NCBI GenBank assembly: GCA_029990175.1 | Contig: JARKIP010000065.1 | Coordinates: forward strand, 5,522,501-5,586,500 | Reading direction: 5' to 3' | DNA: 64,000 bases | Source of the DNA: Petunia secreta | Taxonomy: Eukaryota > Streptophyta > Magnoliopsida > Solanales > Solanaceae | Shown: positions 11,627-22,577 of the stretch, piece after piece | Position numbering within the stretch: the first letter of the stretch is position 1 | Layout: every line of letters begins with the position of its first letter | Notes under the pieces: generated by a model | Database searches by the model: none | The model's input: the letters and a program-made list of their open reading frames with translations, nothing else | Told to the model about the DNA's origin: nothing | Made by a program: the position numbers and the translations under genes

Positions 11627-12733
11627 AGAATCCAAGATGCAAGTGTACCTCGCCTGAGTGAAGGAACTCCACAACCGGAAGGACGTCACGAAATTGACAG
11701 GAAAAGTGGCAGCCCTGCGAAGATTCATTTTCCGATCATCCGACCGATGCAAGAGTTTCTTCGACGTTTTAAAGCAAAATAAGGAGTTCGAGTGGACCCC
11801 TGAATGCCAAAAGGCATTGAAGGATCTGAAAAAGTACATGTCCAATCCACCACTGCTCTCAACACCTCAGCAGGTGGAGCAGTTGCTGATTTATCTGGCA
11901 GTCTCAGAATCGTCGGTAAGCGCCGTTCTAGTTCGGGAAGAAAAAGGTAAACAACTTCCTATCTATTACATCAGCAAAGCTCTAATTGACGCAGAAACGC
12001 GCTATCAACCCTTGGAAAAATTGGCATTAACACTAATAACTATTGCTCGTAAGTTACGCCGTTACTTTCAAAGTCATTCAATAGCTGTGGTAACAACTTT
12101 TCCTTTGCGAAATGTTTCGCACAAACCCGAATTTTTAGGAAGGTTAGTAAAATGGGCTATAGAATTAAGTGAATTTGATATCACCTACCAACCTAGGGTA
12201 GCAATAAAATCACAAGTTTTAGCAGACTTCGTGCCAGATTTTAGCGCTAATATATACCCTGAAGCAGAAAATGAAGCTGTTCTTTATGCTGGACAGGCTC
12301 CTGGTGCGTGGACCCTTTACACTGACGGCTCCTCAAGTGTCTAAGGATCTGGTCTTGGACTGGTTCTCATCGCTCCATCCGGAGAGACGGTCAGGCAGGC
12401 TATCAAGAGCCCATTTATTACTAACAATGAGGCCGAATATGAGGCCGTTATTGCAGGTTTGGAACTAGCCCGAAATTATGGAGCGACCATCATCAAACTC
12501 AAAAGTGATTTTCAGCTGGTAGTCAATCAGATAACTGGAGGCTTCAGTGCACGAGAATCTAGGATGCAAGTGTACCTCGCCCGAGTGAACTCCTAACACA
12601 GTTTGATGACTGGGAGGCACTTCAGATTCCACGGAAAGAGAACCATGAAGCTGATGCTCTCGCGAATCTAGGGTCGGTGGCAGAGATGGGGCAGCCAGCT
12701 CTTCAGCTGCTGTTCAACTCCTCTACACAACCA
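11627..12733 (+). pseudogene. Element C RNase H plus second (archaeal-type) RNase H
   Basis: The first RNase H lies at 11658-12240 with KLTGKVAALRRFIFRSSD, PIYYISKALIDAETRYQPLEK and VADFV-type ending. A second RNase H domain follows: WTLYTDGSSS (12307-12336), NNEAEYEAVIAGLELARN and KSDFQLVVNQ. The double RNase H is diagnostic for the Tat lineage. Breaks: a TGA at 11650, TAA at 12342, and a small deletion with frameshift near 12594. It resumes with IPRKENHEADALANLG and ends at TAG 12734. A short stretch at 11627-11665 is nearly identical to 12549-12590 (see findings). Confidence 0.9.
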
Positions 12734-12736
12734 TAG

Positions 12737-14020
12737 ATCGAGAAAAGTTCGAAGTCAATGTCATTAATGCTACTTGGGACTGGCGGAATGAGATAACAAA
12801 CTATCTTCTCCATGGAACTCTATCCGATGGCACAAAAGCCGCTCGCAAGCTCCGAATAAAAGCTGCTCGGTATACAATTGTCAACGGCAAACTCTACCGC
12901 AAAATGTTTGCAGGACCTCTCGCAAAATGTCTCAGACCGAGTCAAATCAACTATGTGATGAGAGAAGTCCATGAAGGCTGTTATGGAAATCATTCTGGGG
13001 GCAAGGCGTTAACCCGAAAGTTGATTCGCGCAGGTTATTATTGGGACAAAATGGAGAAAGATACGAACGAATTTGTCAAAAAATGTGACAAATGCCAGAG
13101 ATTCGCACATCTTCTCCATCAGCCAGCAAAACCACTCCATTCAATAATCTCTCCGTAGCCCTTCATGAAATGGGGGATGGACATAGTTGGTCCTCTTCCC
13201 ACCGCGCCGAGAGGAATGCATTTCTTGTTGATCATCACTGATACTTCACCAAGTGGGTCGAAGCGGCAGCATACACAAGGATACGACAAACAAAGGTTGT
13301 CGACTTCCTCTGGCGTTTTGTCGTATGTTGCTTTGGAGCACCTAAGAAAATAGTCATGGACAACGGCCCACAATTCATCGACCAGAAAGTGACTAGGTTC
13401 CTCAACGATCTACACATCAAGAGGATCACTTCCTCTCTGTATCACCCTGTTGCTAATGGACAAGCAGAATCTACCAACAAAATCATCGTTGAGTCCCTCA
13501 AAAAACGTCTCGAGCAGGAAAAGGGATGTTGGGTAGAAGAGTTACCTGGTGTTTTATGGGCTTACCATACAACGATAAAAATGAGTACTGGAGAGACTTC
13601 TTACTCATTGGTGTATGGTGCAGATGCTTTAATCCCAGTCGAAATCGACGAGCCTAGCTTGCGATACGCACATGCCACTGAAGAATCTAACTCAGTCAAC
13701 CTCTCCGAAGAGCTGGACCTCCTCGAAGAACGAAGAGAGTTAGCCCTTGTACGAGTAATCGCCCAGAAAGAACGAATTGAACAATATTACAATCGGGGAC
13801 TGCAGCATACGAAGCTTCCAGGTTGGAGATTTTGTGCTAAGGAAAGTCTCTCAGAGCACACAAAAAACAAATTCTGGGAAGCTTGGCCCTAACTGAAAGG
13901 CCCCTACAAGGTAATCGCCTCAGTCGGCAAGGGATCCTATCGCTTGGCATGACCAGACGGCTCTACTGTCCCGAACAGATGGAATGTGATTCACCTCAAA
14001 AGATATCACTTTTGAGTGGT
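12737..14020 (+). pseudogene. Element C integrase
   Basis: Open from 12737 to 13155, then TAG where the family has Trp, then a frame change near 13240. The HHCC zinc-binding region is visible: HEGCYGNH and CDKCQ at about 12970-13100. Catalytic D, D and E are all present: WGMDIVG (13170-13190), MDNGPQF (13356-13376) and GQAEST (13459-13476). The C-terminal part at 13800-14010 holds a TGA at 13892 in the GPN-KGPYK motif and another in the YRLA-PDGS motif. It would insert element cDNA into the genome; this copy is broken. Confidence 0.9.
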
Positions 14021-14119
14021 AAAACGGTTAGTTATCTTATGCTTGCCTTTTACTTTTACGGAATTTCTTACTTTTATTTTATTTTCTCTAAATGGTACTA
14101 ACGGCCTGAACAAGGTCAG

Positions 14120-14193
14120 ATCCGTCTAGCTCAACTGGTAGAGCTCGAAGTTCTTCAACTTCGCGGCTGTGGGTTCGAATCCCACAACGGACA
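14120..14193 (+). tRNA. tRNA-Lys(CTT)-like sequence inside element C, probably a pseudo-tRNA
   Basis: A full cloverleaf can be drawn. The D stem is GCTC/GAGC (14129-14132, 14141-14144), the anticodon stem CGAAG/CTTCG (14146-14150, 14159-14163), the variable loop 5 nt, and the T arm GTGGG-TTCGAAT-CCCAC (14169-14185). The acceptor stem pairs at 5 of 7 positions and no CCA is encoded. The anticodon loop has 8 nt (TTCTTCAA) instead of 7. With one extra C after CTT it aligns to plant tRNA-Lys(CTT), as recalled from general knowledge, but TTC (Glu) cannot be excluded. It lies between integrase and the antisense ORF. A-box and B-box (GGTTCGAAT) sequences look intact. Confidence 0.7.
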
Positions 14194-14889
14194 CACTCCT
14201 CGTTTGGTTATATGTGTTCTTCTATATACAGCATACCTCAACTCTTTTTATGTTATCACTTCTCGTGTTCCAACATAAAAACAAGGAGGGGGGTGAGAGG
14301 CCCCTGTAGGCCAGATAAGACCTTCATAAAGGCAAAAGACCTTGCCAAAAGGCAAAGTTTTTGAAGTTTTTCAAAATCTTTTACGTGACAAACTTCCACG
14401 AAAATAAGAGAAGTCGTTCACAAGGCCACTGACTCGGCCAGAGCCAATCTACAAAGTCATGCGACGACTTTCGACTATCAAAACGATAAGAAAAGTTATG
14501 CGCAAAGGGAAATGATTCGGCCAAAAGTCGAACGACCACAACTCGGTCAGAATAAAAAATCTGCGCAGATTATTCACAACTTACGACCTCTTCCTAAGGA
14601 AAGGCTAAGTTAAAACATTCGGGCAGACTTTTGGAGACCAGAACTTAATAAAGTTCAAACTTCAAAAAGCTCCTAAACATAAGGCACGAAGGCCACAATA
14701 CATACAAACAAAAGATAAAAAATTCAGGCTAAATATAATCATTGAATAGATCTAATATCATATATGTACACCTTTGAAACGATAAGATGCCGAAAACAGC
14801 TGACAGAAGTTTACAGAGTGATCAAAGGCCAAATGGAACTGGCCATACAGAGATCAGAGAGTCTTTACGAGACCTCTATCCACAAACAA
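14194..14889. other. Element C spacer between tRNA-like sequence and antisense ORF
   Basis: No credible coding on either strand. It contains short repeated words such as AAGGCAAAAG and CTCGGCCAGA. It may serve as the terminator region for either pol or the antisense ORF, but nothing in it proves that. Confidence 0.5.
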
Positions 14890-17748
14890 TTAAAATCCGG
14901 CTCTCGCCAGATGAACAAACTTAATGATTGGGGAGGGGCATAAGCTTTTGGGGCTACGATCAGAACCCGACACACCAACTCCATCGATTCTGCCATCATC
15001 CCCCGAATTCTCGCCATCGTCTTCATCTTCATCCTCATCTTCACCTTCAGACTCCTCAGGAGAGAGATTCAGTGCTTGTCTTATTCTGCGGACAGCGTTT
15101 TTCGTCATCTGCAGCATCTCTTCATCATTAATCTGCTTAGCTTGAATCTGCCCAAGCAATGAACGTTTAGCTTCAAGCGTAGCAAGCTTGGCCCTTATTT
15201 CAGATTGATCTCGCAGGTTTGCCAAGTCTTTGGATAATGCGGCCTGAGTACTAATCGACTGAGCAACCTGATTCTTGGCGGCCTGGAGCTCAGCTCTGGC
15301 CCTAACGGATTCTTCGTTAGCCCTCTGCAGATTCACCTCAAGAGATGCGCGATCATCTATAGCACTGTTCAATGAAGCCTTACATTCTTCAAGTAGACTC
15401 TCCAGGCCCTGGACAGAGCGTGCGAACCCTTCTTTCTCTCTAAAAAGAAGGTCCTTCTCCTTGGTGAGTTCGTTAATCTCCTCAAGTCGCTCATTTCTAA
15501 CATCAGTTAGTCGATTAACTTCACTCCCTTGGAGACCACACTGCTCTGCCAGGATCCTGTTCTCCTTCAGAGCATCCAGCAACTCTTTTTTTACCTCGAG
15601 TACTTGATCGAAATTGTTGATCCTGGAGCGGAACATGAGTTCGGCAGCCACCATACTTGACTGAAAGAACAAAGTAAGCAAAAAGTTAGAAATCCAAGGC
15701 TGAAGTCATTTCTAACACAGAGCGGTAAAACACTTACCCGGGCAGAATCAGCAGCAATCTGAAAGGCTAACTCCTCATCACTCAGCTCCCTCATCACCCA
15801 TTCTTCTCGAGGGCCGATGAGCGAAGAGACAACCTTTGTAAGCCACCCGGCCCGGATATGAAGTTAACATCAGGGGACAGTTTCAGGGTATGCTTCCTCT
15901 CACAGTACTTGGGTTCCCAGGCCTGTTCAGAAGGATAGTTTGGCCCAAACTTGTAACGCACACCCCTAATATCCTTCAATTCGGATTGGCCGTTGATGTC
16001 TGACCGCCAAATAAGCCTTGTTGTTGGTAAGTTGGAATCACCTTCCACTCCAGGATCTATCGTGTCGCGCTCGCGAAGACCGACAGGCGTAGCCCCCTTA
16101 GTGGACACATTTTCCAGGTCCTCGAAACGAAAAACACGAGGACCTCGGCCACTCTCCCGGGAAGCCTCTTCCCTTGCTTCTTATTTTTCTTCTTCTTCTT
16201 CTTCTTCTTCTCCTATTTTCCTTTTTCCTTTGTCCACACGGGAAGGAGCCGCCTTCACCCCGTCATCAACTTGTGGACCCCTCTCTGGAGTACGGGCAGC
16301 TTCCTCTTCAACCTTTCTCTTATCACTCCGAAGATAAGATTTTCACGCAAGGGGTTCATTGACTTCGATCTCAGTATCCAAAAGATCGATAACCTCCTTG
16401 TCTAAACTTTCTCCCCGTGCAGACTCGGGGACTCCAGCAGTAGTCTCGACATTCTCTTCTGCAGACTCTGGCACATTGGCTCTTTGCAAAGACTCACCCC
16501 AGTAAGTTGAGGCTTGCCCGGCAGCAACGGATGTCTTACGAACAGACCTTTTCCGTGCTCCGCCCTCGTCCTGGCTCTTCTTCTTTCTTTTCAAAGAACC
16601 AAGGCCACTGGACAAGAGTTCCTCGCTACCCTCCCTGCGGCGCAGTGCCTCCACTGAAGCTAATATAGATGTGGCCTCAGCATCTGGATCAGCAACAAGC
16701 TCAGAAGGCACATCCTGGGGAGGGGGGAGCACGAAAGAAGTCCCCTTGAGTGCCCAGACCTGCAAAAGGTAAAACGGTTAGACACGGATAAGTTACAAAG
16801 GAAAAGAATAATCACAAAAGCAGAAATACTCTCACCATGACTTTTCACGATCAGACTCTTCTACGGAGCAAAATGCGCCCATTCTCTCTTCTCAGGAGAG
16901 AACTCCTTCAAAATCGCTTCGACCCACACCGTCAGCTCATCAACAGATATGAGCCCGTCGTAGGGTCGCTTGGCCGCTGCAAAAAGGAGTCAAAAGAAAT
17001 AAGCAGATAAGAAGAAGAGAAAGAGCACGAAAAATCTCAAAAATATTCGGGGACTTACGCTTCTTGTTCCAAACTTCGGGAAGATAAGTCTTGGAGTCGA
17101 AAGTCAAGCCCAAGGAGCGCACAAACACATATCGGTGTAACTAACCCCGGTCACCTGTGTCCTCAGAACTGCGCACCAAGCCCTTGCTCCCGTGCATCCT
17201 GGCGTTCACATAGCCGTCTTAAAAATTTGTATGCTATACAAGGAAATGAAATGTTCATATCCAAAAGATTGATCGGTTTCTGCCGCAAACCAATCCAAAA
17301 GCGAAACTATTCTATATATACTGGGGCACAGTTGCCTCGGGCAGAGTAAATACTCCCTGCAGAGCCTTTCCAGCACAGGATGCAGGGGCAGTTTACATCC
17401 CACTGTGAAAGGGTAGGTGCACATAGCTGTCCACCCAGCCCTGTGAGAGGTAATATTCTCCTCTTCGGAGATAGGTAAGAGGGAAATCCTATCATCCCAG
17501 TGGCAGTCCATCCTAACTCATGGGATCAGCTCCGATGTGATCCCAGATTTAAATCTATACGCCGGCCAGTTGCGCGTATCCCCCTAATGATTATTAAAGG
17601 CCTTGATATTACAGTCTGCCTCTAACTCACCCCATTTTTTGGGGATAATCTCCGCAACAGTAGCCTGAGTAGCCCTGGGCCTAGGAGTGGCCGCTGAGGA
17701 ACTACCAGCCATGTCTAAATTTTGATTTTTTCTAGCTCTTGAAGACAT
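14890..17748 (-). pseudogene. Antisense ORF of element C: Transposase_28-like domain plus coiled coil, intron-containing
   Basis: Reads from an ATG at 17748 (MSSRARKNQNLDMAGSSS). A domain at about 17206-17511 (CREYLLCPRQLCPSIYRI, then FISLYSIQIFKTAM) resembles the putative gypsy-type transposon family Transposase_28. Middle segments at 16343-16765 and 15794-16108 are acidic and Ser/Lys-rich. The C-terminal 14890-15681 segment is a long coiled coil (EVKKELLDALKENRILAE) ending in an acidic tail. Between segments lie sequences that look like introns; the best is 15661-15737. In-frame stops near 17590, 17520 and 16347 suggest decay. The role of such antisense ORFs is not established. Confidence 0.7.
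15661..15737 (-). other. Predicted spliceosomal intron in the antisense ORF of element C
   Basis: On the minus strand the intron starts GTAAGTGTTT and ends GTTCTTTCAG, 77 nt long, T-rich with a good pyrimidine tract. Splicing joins the frame ending ADSAR to the one starting SSMVAAELMF. Both exons are otherwise open, so the intron is well supported by frame alone. Confidence 0.75.
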
Positions 17749-18307
17749 GATTTCAGAAGAGTTAAGAAGTTCGCAAGAAGAATTGAAAGTTGTTCAAAGA
17801 TTTTAAAGAATTAACAGAAGAGAAATAAAAGCAAGTAAAAGGTTTCTCATTCAGCAAACCCCTGTTTATAAGAATGGAAATTCGACCCATCAAGTTCCTT
17901 CGAAACACGTGGAAGTTATCCAAGAGACCAGGATCAGATCCGACCGTCAAAAGAAGGAATAGGTTTCGCCAATAGTGTCATCATTAACCTGAAGAGCAGC
18001 GATCACCTCGCGATCAACATTCGATGTATGCACATGATTGAGGCGGTTAAAATCATCATTTTTACCCTTGGAACGCGCAGTAGTCACTTCAGAGTAGACT
18101 GCAAACGCGCAGGCATGCCAGCTGCAGTTACTTTTTTATACGGCGCATTTAATGCGCACGTCATAAGGATTTGTCACGTAGCTGATAAGATGCATAGGTC
18201 ACTAAGCCTCGTCACACAAAGGTAGGATTTTACAAAGCAGATATTCCCGCCAAAATTCATGTCCACTCCTCGAACAGATACTCTGCTCGAGAAGTGCGGG
18301 GACTATC
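17749..18307 (+). other. Element C 3' spacer and polypurine tract
   Basis: Non-coding. The last bases, GAAGTGCGGGGACTATC (18291-18307), directly precede the 3' LTR and fit the polypurine primer for plus-strand synthesis. On the minus strand the same region would be the promoter of the antisense ORF. Confidence 0.65.
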
Positions 18308-18968
18308 TGTATTGGATTAAAGCTGACAACACCTAAAAGGTGACACGTGTCTACTACGTGGCACGGGCAGAATTTCCACCGGTCAGGTATCTAACGGACA
18401 GACAATTATCACGAACAAACCCAAAGCATGAGACGCTTCACCAGTCAACACGATCTGAGTGAGCAGTTATTAACCAAATCATGCGCGATCACTCAATTAA
18501 TGATCATAAAGGCAATCATTACAACCCAGCGGTTACATATCTAACGGATACGTGCACAGCGGTTACATATCCACCAGATACGTGCTCAGCGGTTACCAAA
18601 ACCCAACGGACGCCTATCAGACCTATAAATAGCATTTGTTCTAAACCATTGTAACACAACTTTACTTCCTGTCTACAATATCAATAAGAATACCCCCCCC
18701 CCACTCTTGCTCAAATCTGACTGCTTACTTGCATTCATCTCTCTAATCTTCTAAAGTACGATTAGTACTGAAGAGCTCTCACCGGAGATAAGCGATACAG
18801 CACGGTTACTTCTGTTTGCCCCTATTTTCGCTTTATCTTTGCTAATTCCTGTTTGAATCTAACGCTGCTTTAGTTCGTCATTCAAACTCTTAATCTAAAC
18901 TATTGATCGTGACTCCGCAAATATAAATTTAATTGTTAATTTTCCTAAAATCGGATCTAGGTTAAATA
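18308..18968 (+). repeat. Element C 3' LTR
   Basis: Same length as the 5' LTR (661 bp) despite small indels, including a run of 9 C starting at 18692. It ends GTTAAATA where the 5' copy has GTTAAACA. The ACACC target duplication follows at 18969. Confidence 0.92.
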
Positions 18969-18973
18969 ACACC

Positions 18974-19760
18974 GAAGAGGAATATATCGAGGAGCTTGAC
19001 CGAGCTGAAGATGATGATGGTCGTGAAGCTGCCGAAGCTGATCATCCGAAAATGTTTCTTGTGGTTCGAAGGAATTTCAGCTGCATGACCCTCGAAGAAG
19101 AGGACAACCAAAGAGAAAATCTTTTCCATGCCCAATGTCGAGTGAGGGGGAAGCTATGTTCGATGGTCATTGATTCAGGTAGTTATGCGAATGTAGTGAG
19201 CTAAACCTTGGTTTCACAATTCGGACTACCTACTTTGAAACATCCCCATCCCTACAAATTACAATGGTTGAACGAGTGTGGAGATTTGAGGGTTGTCAAA
19301 CAAGTGTGGATCAAGTTTAGAATTGGAGAATATCAAGATGAGATGATGTTCGTTGTGGTGCCGATGCAAGCATGTCATATGCTATTGGGTCGACCATGGC
19401 AGTATGATCGGCCGGTTATTCACAATGGAAGATCTAACACTTACACTGCTAAGCTCGAAGGGAAGAGAATCATACTCAAGCCCTTGTCTCCCAAACAAGT
19501 CACCGAAGACTATAAAGAATGAAAGAATTGAAAGAAGCGGCCAAAGCTAAGCTTTCGATGGGAACAAAAATTGTGGCCGAAGACACAAACTCACCGCCCG
19601 CTGTAAGAAGTATCTGTGCAATCATGCTACTGGGTGAGTATCTACGAGGCAAGGACAACGATCAGATGATGATTTTTCTCGTGCACAAGGGTATCTTTCT
19701 AAACTCTAATGATGATTTTTCTAACGATAACCCTTTGCCTAGTGCTGTACAAAGGTGTTT
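18974..19760 (+). pseudogene. Element B protease region (resumes after element C)
   Basis: The frame continues that of the gag segment exactly, with one copy of the ACACC duplication supplying a Thr codon. An acidic linker EEEYIEELDRAEDDDG leads to the aspartic protease motif MVIDSGSYANVVS (about 19162-19200). A TAA at 19202 (plausibly CAA) and a one-base deletion near 19517 break it. LLGRPWQYDR at 19381-19410 matches the conserved protease end. Element D has the same segments in the same order. Confidence 0.88.
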
Positions 19761-21290
19761 TGCAGGACTTCGGAGACATGTTTCCTGAAGAAATGCCAGG
19801 TGGATTACCTTTTTTGAGAGGAATCGAGCACCAAATTGACTTCGTACCGGGGTCTTAAATCCCCAACAAACCTGCATACCGGTGTAATCCCGAAGACACC
19901 AAAGAGCTCCAAAGGTAGGTTGATGAGCTGCTGAACAAGGGCCTTGTTTTGAGAGAGCTTGAGTCCTTGCGCCGTTCCTGTTATCCTTGTCCTGAAGAAA
20001 GATGGAACATGGCGAATGTGTGTTGATTGCCGAGCAGTCAACAAAATAACGGTAAAGTATCGTCATCCTATCACTCGATTAAATATCATGATAGATGAGT
20101 TAAGTGGTTTTTCATGCTTTACGAAGATAGACCTTAGGTCTGGTTACCACCAGATCCGAATGAAACCCAAAGATGAGTGGAAAACCGCATTCAAGACCAA
20201 ATTCGGTCTCTATGAACGGTTGGTGATGCCTTTTGGCCTCTCCAATGCACCGAGCACATTTATTTGACTGATGAACCATGTGCTCAAACCGTTCATAAAT
20301 AAGTTTGTTGTCGTTTACTTCGATGACATACTTGTTTATAGCAAAACTGTGGATGAACATGTTGAACACTTAAGGCTAGTGCTTGATAAGCTTAGAGAAG
20401 AGAAGTTATAAGCTAACTTCAAGAAAGGTGCCTTTTGTGTCAAAGGTGTAGTCTTTCTAGGATTCGTTGTCAGTGCTAATAGTGTTGAAGTCGACGAGTC
20501 AAAAGTCGAAGCCATCAAAGATTGGCCAATTCCAACCTCAGTATCACAAGTTCGTAGCTTCCATAGCTTAGCTAGTTTTTACCGAAGGTTTGTTCGTGAC
20601 TTTAACACCGTGGCAGCTCCTTTGACCGAGCTGATAAAGAAAGACCATACATTTGTGTGGGGAGAGTCATAAGAAAGGGCTTTCCTAGAGTTGAAACGGA
20701 GGCTATGCTCTGCCCCGTTGTTGCAACTCCCTGACTTCAGCAAAGCATTCGAAGTCGAGTGTGATGCATTCGAATTTGGGATCGGAGGAGTGCTGATGCA
20801 AGAATCGAAGCAGATTACTTACTTTAGAGAAAAGCTTAAGGGCGTAACCTTGAACTACTCTACGTATGACAAGGAGTTGTACGCCCTCGTTAGAGCACTC
20901 GCCCATTGGCAGCACTATTTTTGGCCTCGAGAGTTTGTGATTAAAAGTGATCATGAATCTTTAAAACATCTCCCAGGTCAGGAGAAATTGAACCGAAGGC
21001 ATGCCAAGTGGGTTGAATTCATTGAATGTTTTCCCTATGAAACTCATTACAAAAAAGGAAAAGACAATGTTGTGGCCGATGCGCTATCAAGGAAATTTTC
21101 CTTAGCGACCACTCTCGCCTCAAGGCTCATGGGATTCGAAAGTATCAAGTTGATGTACGAAGATGATCCCAAGCTTAAATGTGCTCGAAACACAATCTTG
21201 AGTGGCCGAAGGGCTGAGAAATATCAGTGGCACGATGGCTACCTCTTCAAGAATGGGAGAGTTTGTGTGCCTGTGTCATCATGGAGATAG
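19761..21290 (+). pseudogene. Element B reverse transcriptase and RNase H
   Basis: RT motifs: WRMCVDCRAVNKITVKY (20010-20060), FTKIDLRSGYHQIRM, VMPFGLSNAPSTF and the catalytic YFDDILVYS at about 20317-20343. RNase H is at 20691-21290: FEVECDAFEFGIGGVL, DKELYALVRALAHWQHY, SDHESLKHLPGQ and VVADALSRK. In-frame stops at 19856, 19916, 20266, 20408, 20670 and 21288, plus frameshifts near 19760 and 19960, make it non-functional. Four of these stops fit C-to-T changes in CAA, CAG or CGA codons. Confidence 0.92.
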
Positions 21291-22577
21291 CTTTTGGTTC
21301 GAGAAGCTCACTCCGGAGGCTTGATGGGACACTTCGGTGTCGACAAAACTCTTGGTATCTTAACCGAGCAGTTCTATTGGCCAAAAATGCGACGAGATGT
21401 GGAAAATCTATGCAATGCTAGTTTCGTTTGCAAGAGAGCTAAATCGAAGTCCAACCCTCATGGTTTGTATACCCCGTTGCCTGTTCCTAATCAACCTGGG
21501 GTTGATATATCCATGGACTTCGTGTTGGGGTTACCAAGGTCGGGGGGAGGATATGATAGCATCTTCGTCGTAGTCGACCGATTTTCCAAAATGGCTCATT
21601 TTATTCCTTGCAAGAAGTATGATAATGCCCAACATGTAGCTACATTGTTTATTTCTCATGTTTTAAAATTACATGGTGAGCCTCGTACTATTGTGAGTGA
21701 TCGAGACTCAAAGTTCTTGAGTCATTTTTGGAAATGTTTGTGGGGTGCCCTGAGCACCAAATTACTATTCTCGACATCTCACCATCCTCAGACTGATGGA
21801 CAGACCGAGGTAGTTAACCGAACCTTGGGATCTTTGCTTCGAGCAATGACCAAAGGCAAGGTCCGAAACTGGGCAGATCGTTTGCCCATAATGGAGTTTG
21901 CATACAATCGAACGGTGCATCTAATGAAAAATATGACCTCGTTCGAATGTGTGTATGGTTTTAATCCTTTGATTCCACTTGATTTAACCCCATTGCCTCG
22001 AGATTCTATTGTTGATTTTGAAGGTACTCGGCGAGCCACTGCCTTGATCAAGTTGCATGTAAAGGTGAAGAAGAACCTCGAGGAAGCTTATGCAAAGGTT
22101 GCAACGAAGAAAAACAAGGGGCGTAAAAAGTTGGAATTACAAAAGGGAGATTGGGTTTGGGTTCACTTTCGAAAGGAACGCTTGCCGAACTAAAGGAAAG
22201 GAAAGTTGGCTCCTCGAGGGGATGGTCCATTCCAAGTGTTGACCAAGATCAACAACAATGCTTACGTGATAGACCTCCCTGGTGAGTATAATGTGTCCAA
22301 CAGCTTTAATGTTGCTGACTTAGTTCCTTGTGTTGTAGGTCAAACTTCGGAGGATGAAGAGGGCTCGATTTTGAGGACGAAATCTTCTCAAGAAGGGGAG
22401 GATGATGTAGCCCGAACACGAGCTGATCAAGTGTTTGATCCACCAAGGCCAATGACACGAAGCCAAGCCAAACTTCTGCACGATGTTCACATTCACTTGG
22501 CTTGGTCGAAGGAAAGCAACTACTCCGAAGCTGAGTATCCGAGCTCAAGAACTGAAGGCTTCATCTACAAGCTTTAG
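21291..22577 (+). pseudogene. Element B integrase, reading into the 3' LTR
   Basis: The zinc region HSGGLMGHFGVDKT is followed by FVCKRAKS, with one Cys of the CxxC pair displaced. Catalytic residues are present: SMDFVLGLP, VSDRDSKF and DGQTEVVNRT. The C-terminal part has GDWVWVHFRKERLPN, then a TAA at 22191, then PRGDGPFQVL and YNVSNSFNVADLVP. The frame crosses the LTR start at 22403 and ends at 22577, so the last roughly 58 codons lie in U3. That tail includes PPRPMTRSQAKLL. Reading into the LTR is typical of CRM-type chromoviruses; the clade is inferred. Confidence 0.9.
22390..22402 (+). other. Element B polypurine tract
   Basis: AAGAAGGGGAGGA lies directly before the 3' LTR start TGATGTAG. 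Here it also encodes part of the integrase tail. Confidence 0.9.

Larger units (their letters stand above)
7675..18968 (+). mobile_element. Element C: complete-structure Tat-type Ty3/gypsy retrotransposon nested in B
   Basis: Two 661-bp LTRs (7675-8335 and 18308-18968) are flanked by a perfect ACACC duplication (7670-7674 and 18969-18973). Internal order is primer site, gag, protease, RT, RNase H, second RNase H, integrase, a tRNA-like sequence, an antisense ORF and a purine tract. The second RNase H and the antisense ORF identify the Tat lineage. Coding regions hold several stops and frameshifts, so this copy is not functional. By eye the LTRs differ at roughly 4-5% of positions, so it is not a very recent insertion. 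Confidence 0.95.

Noticed and set aside
14924..15607. Ser-rich plus-strand frames opposite the antisense ORF
   Set aside because: Mirror images of the acidic and coiled-coil coding on the minus strand.
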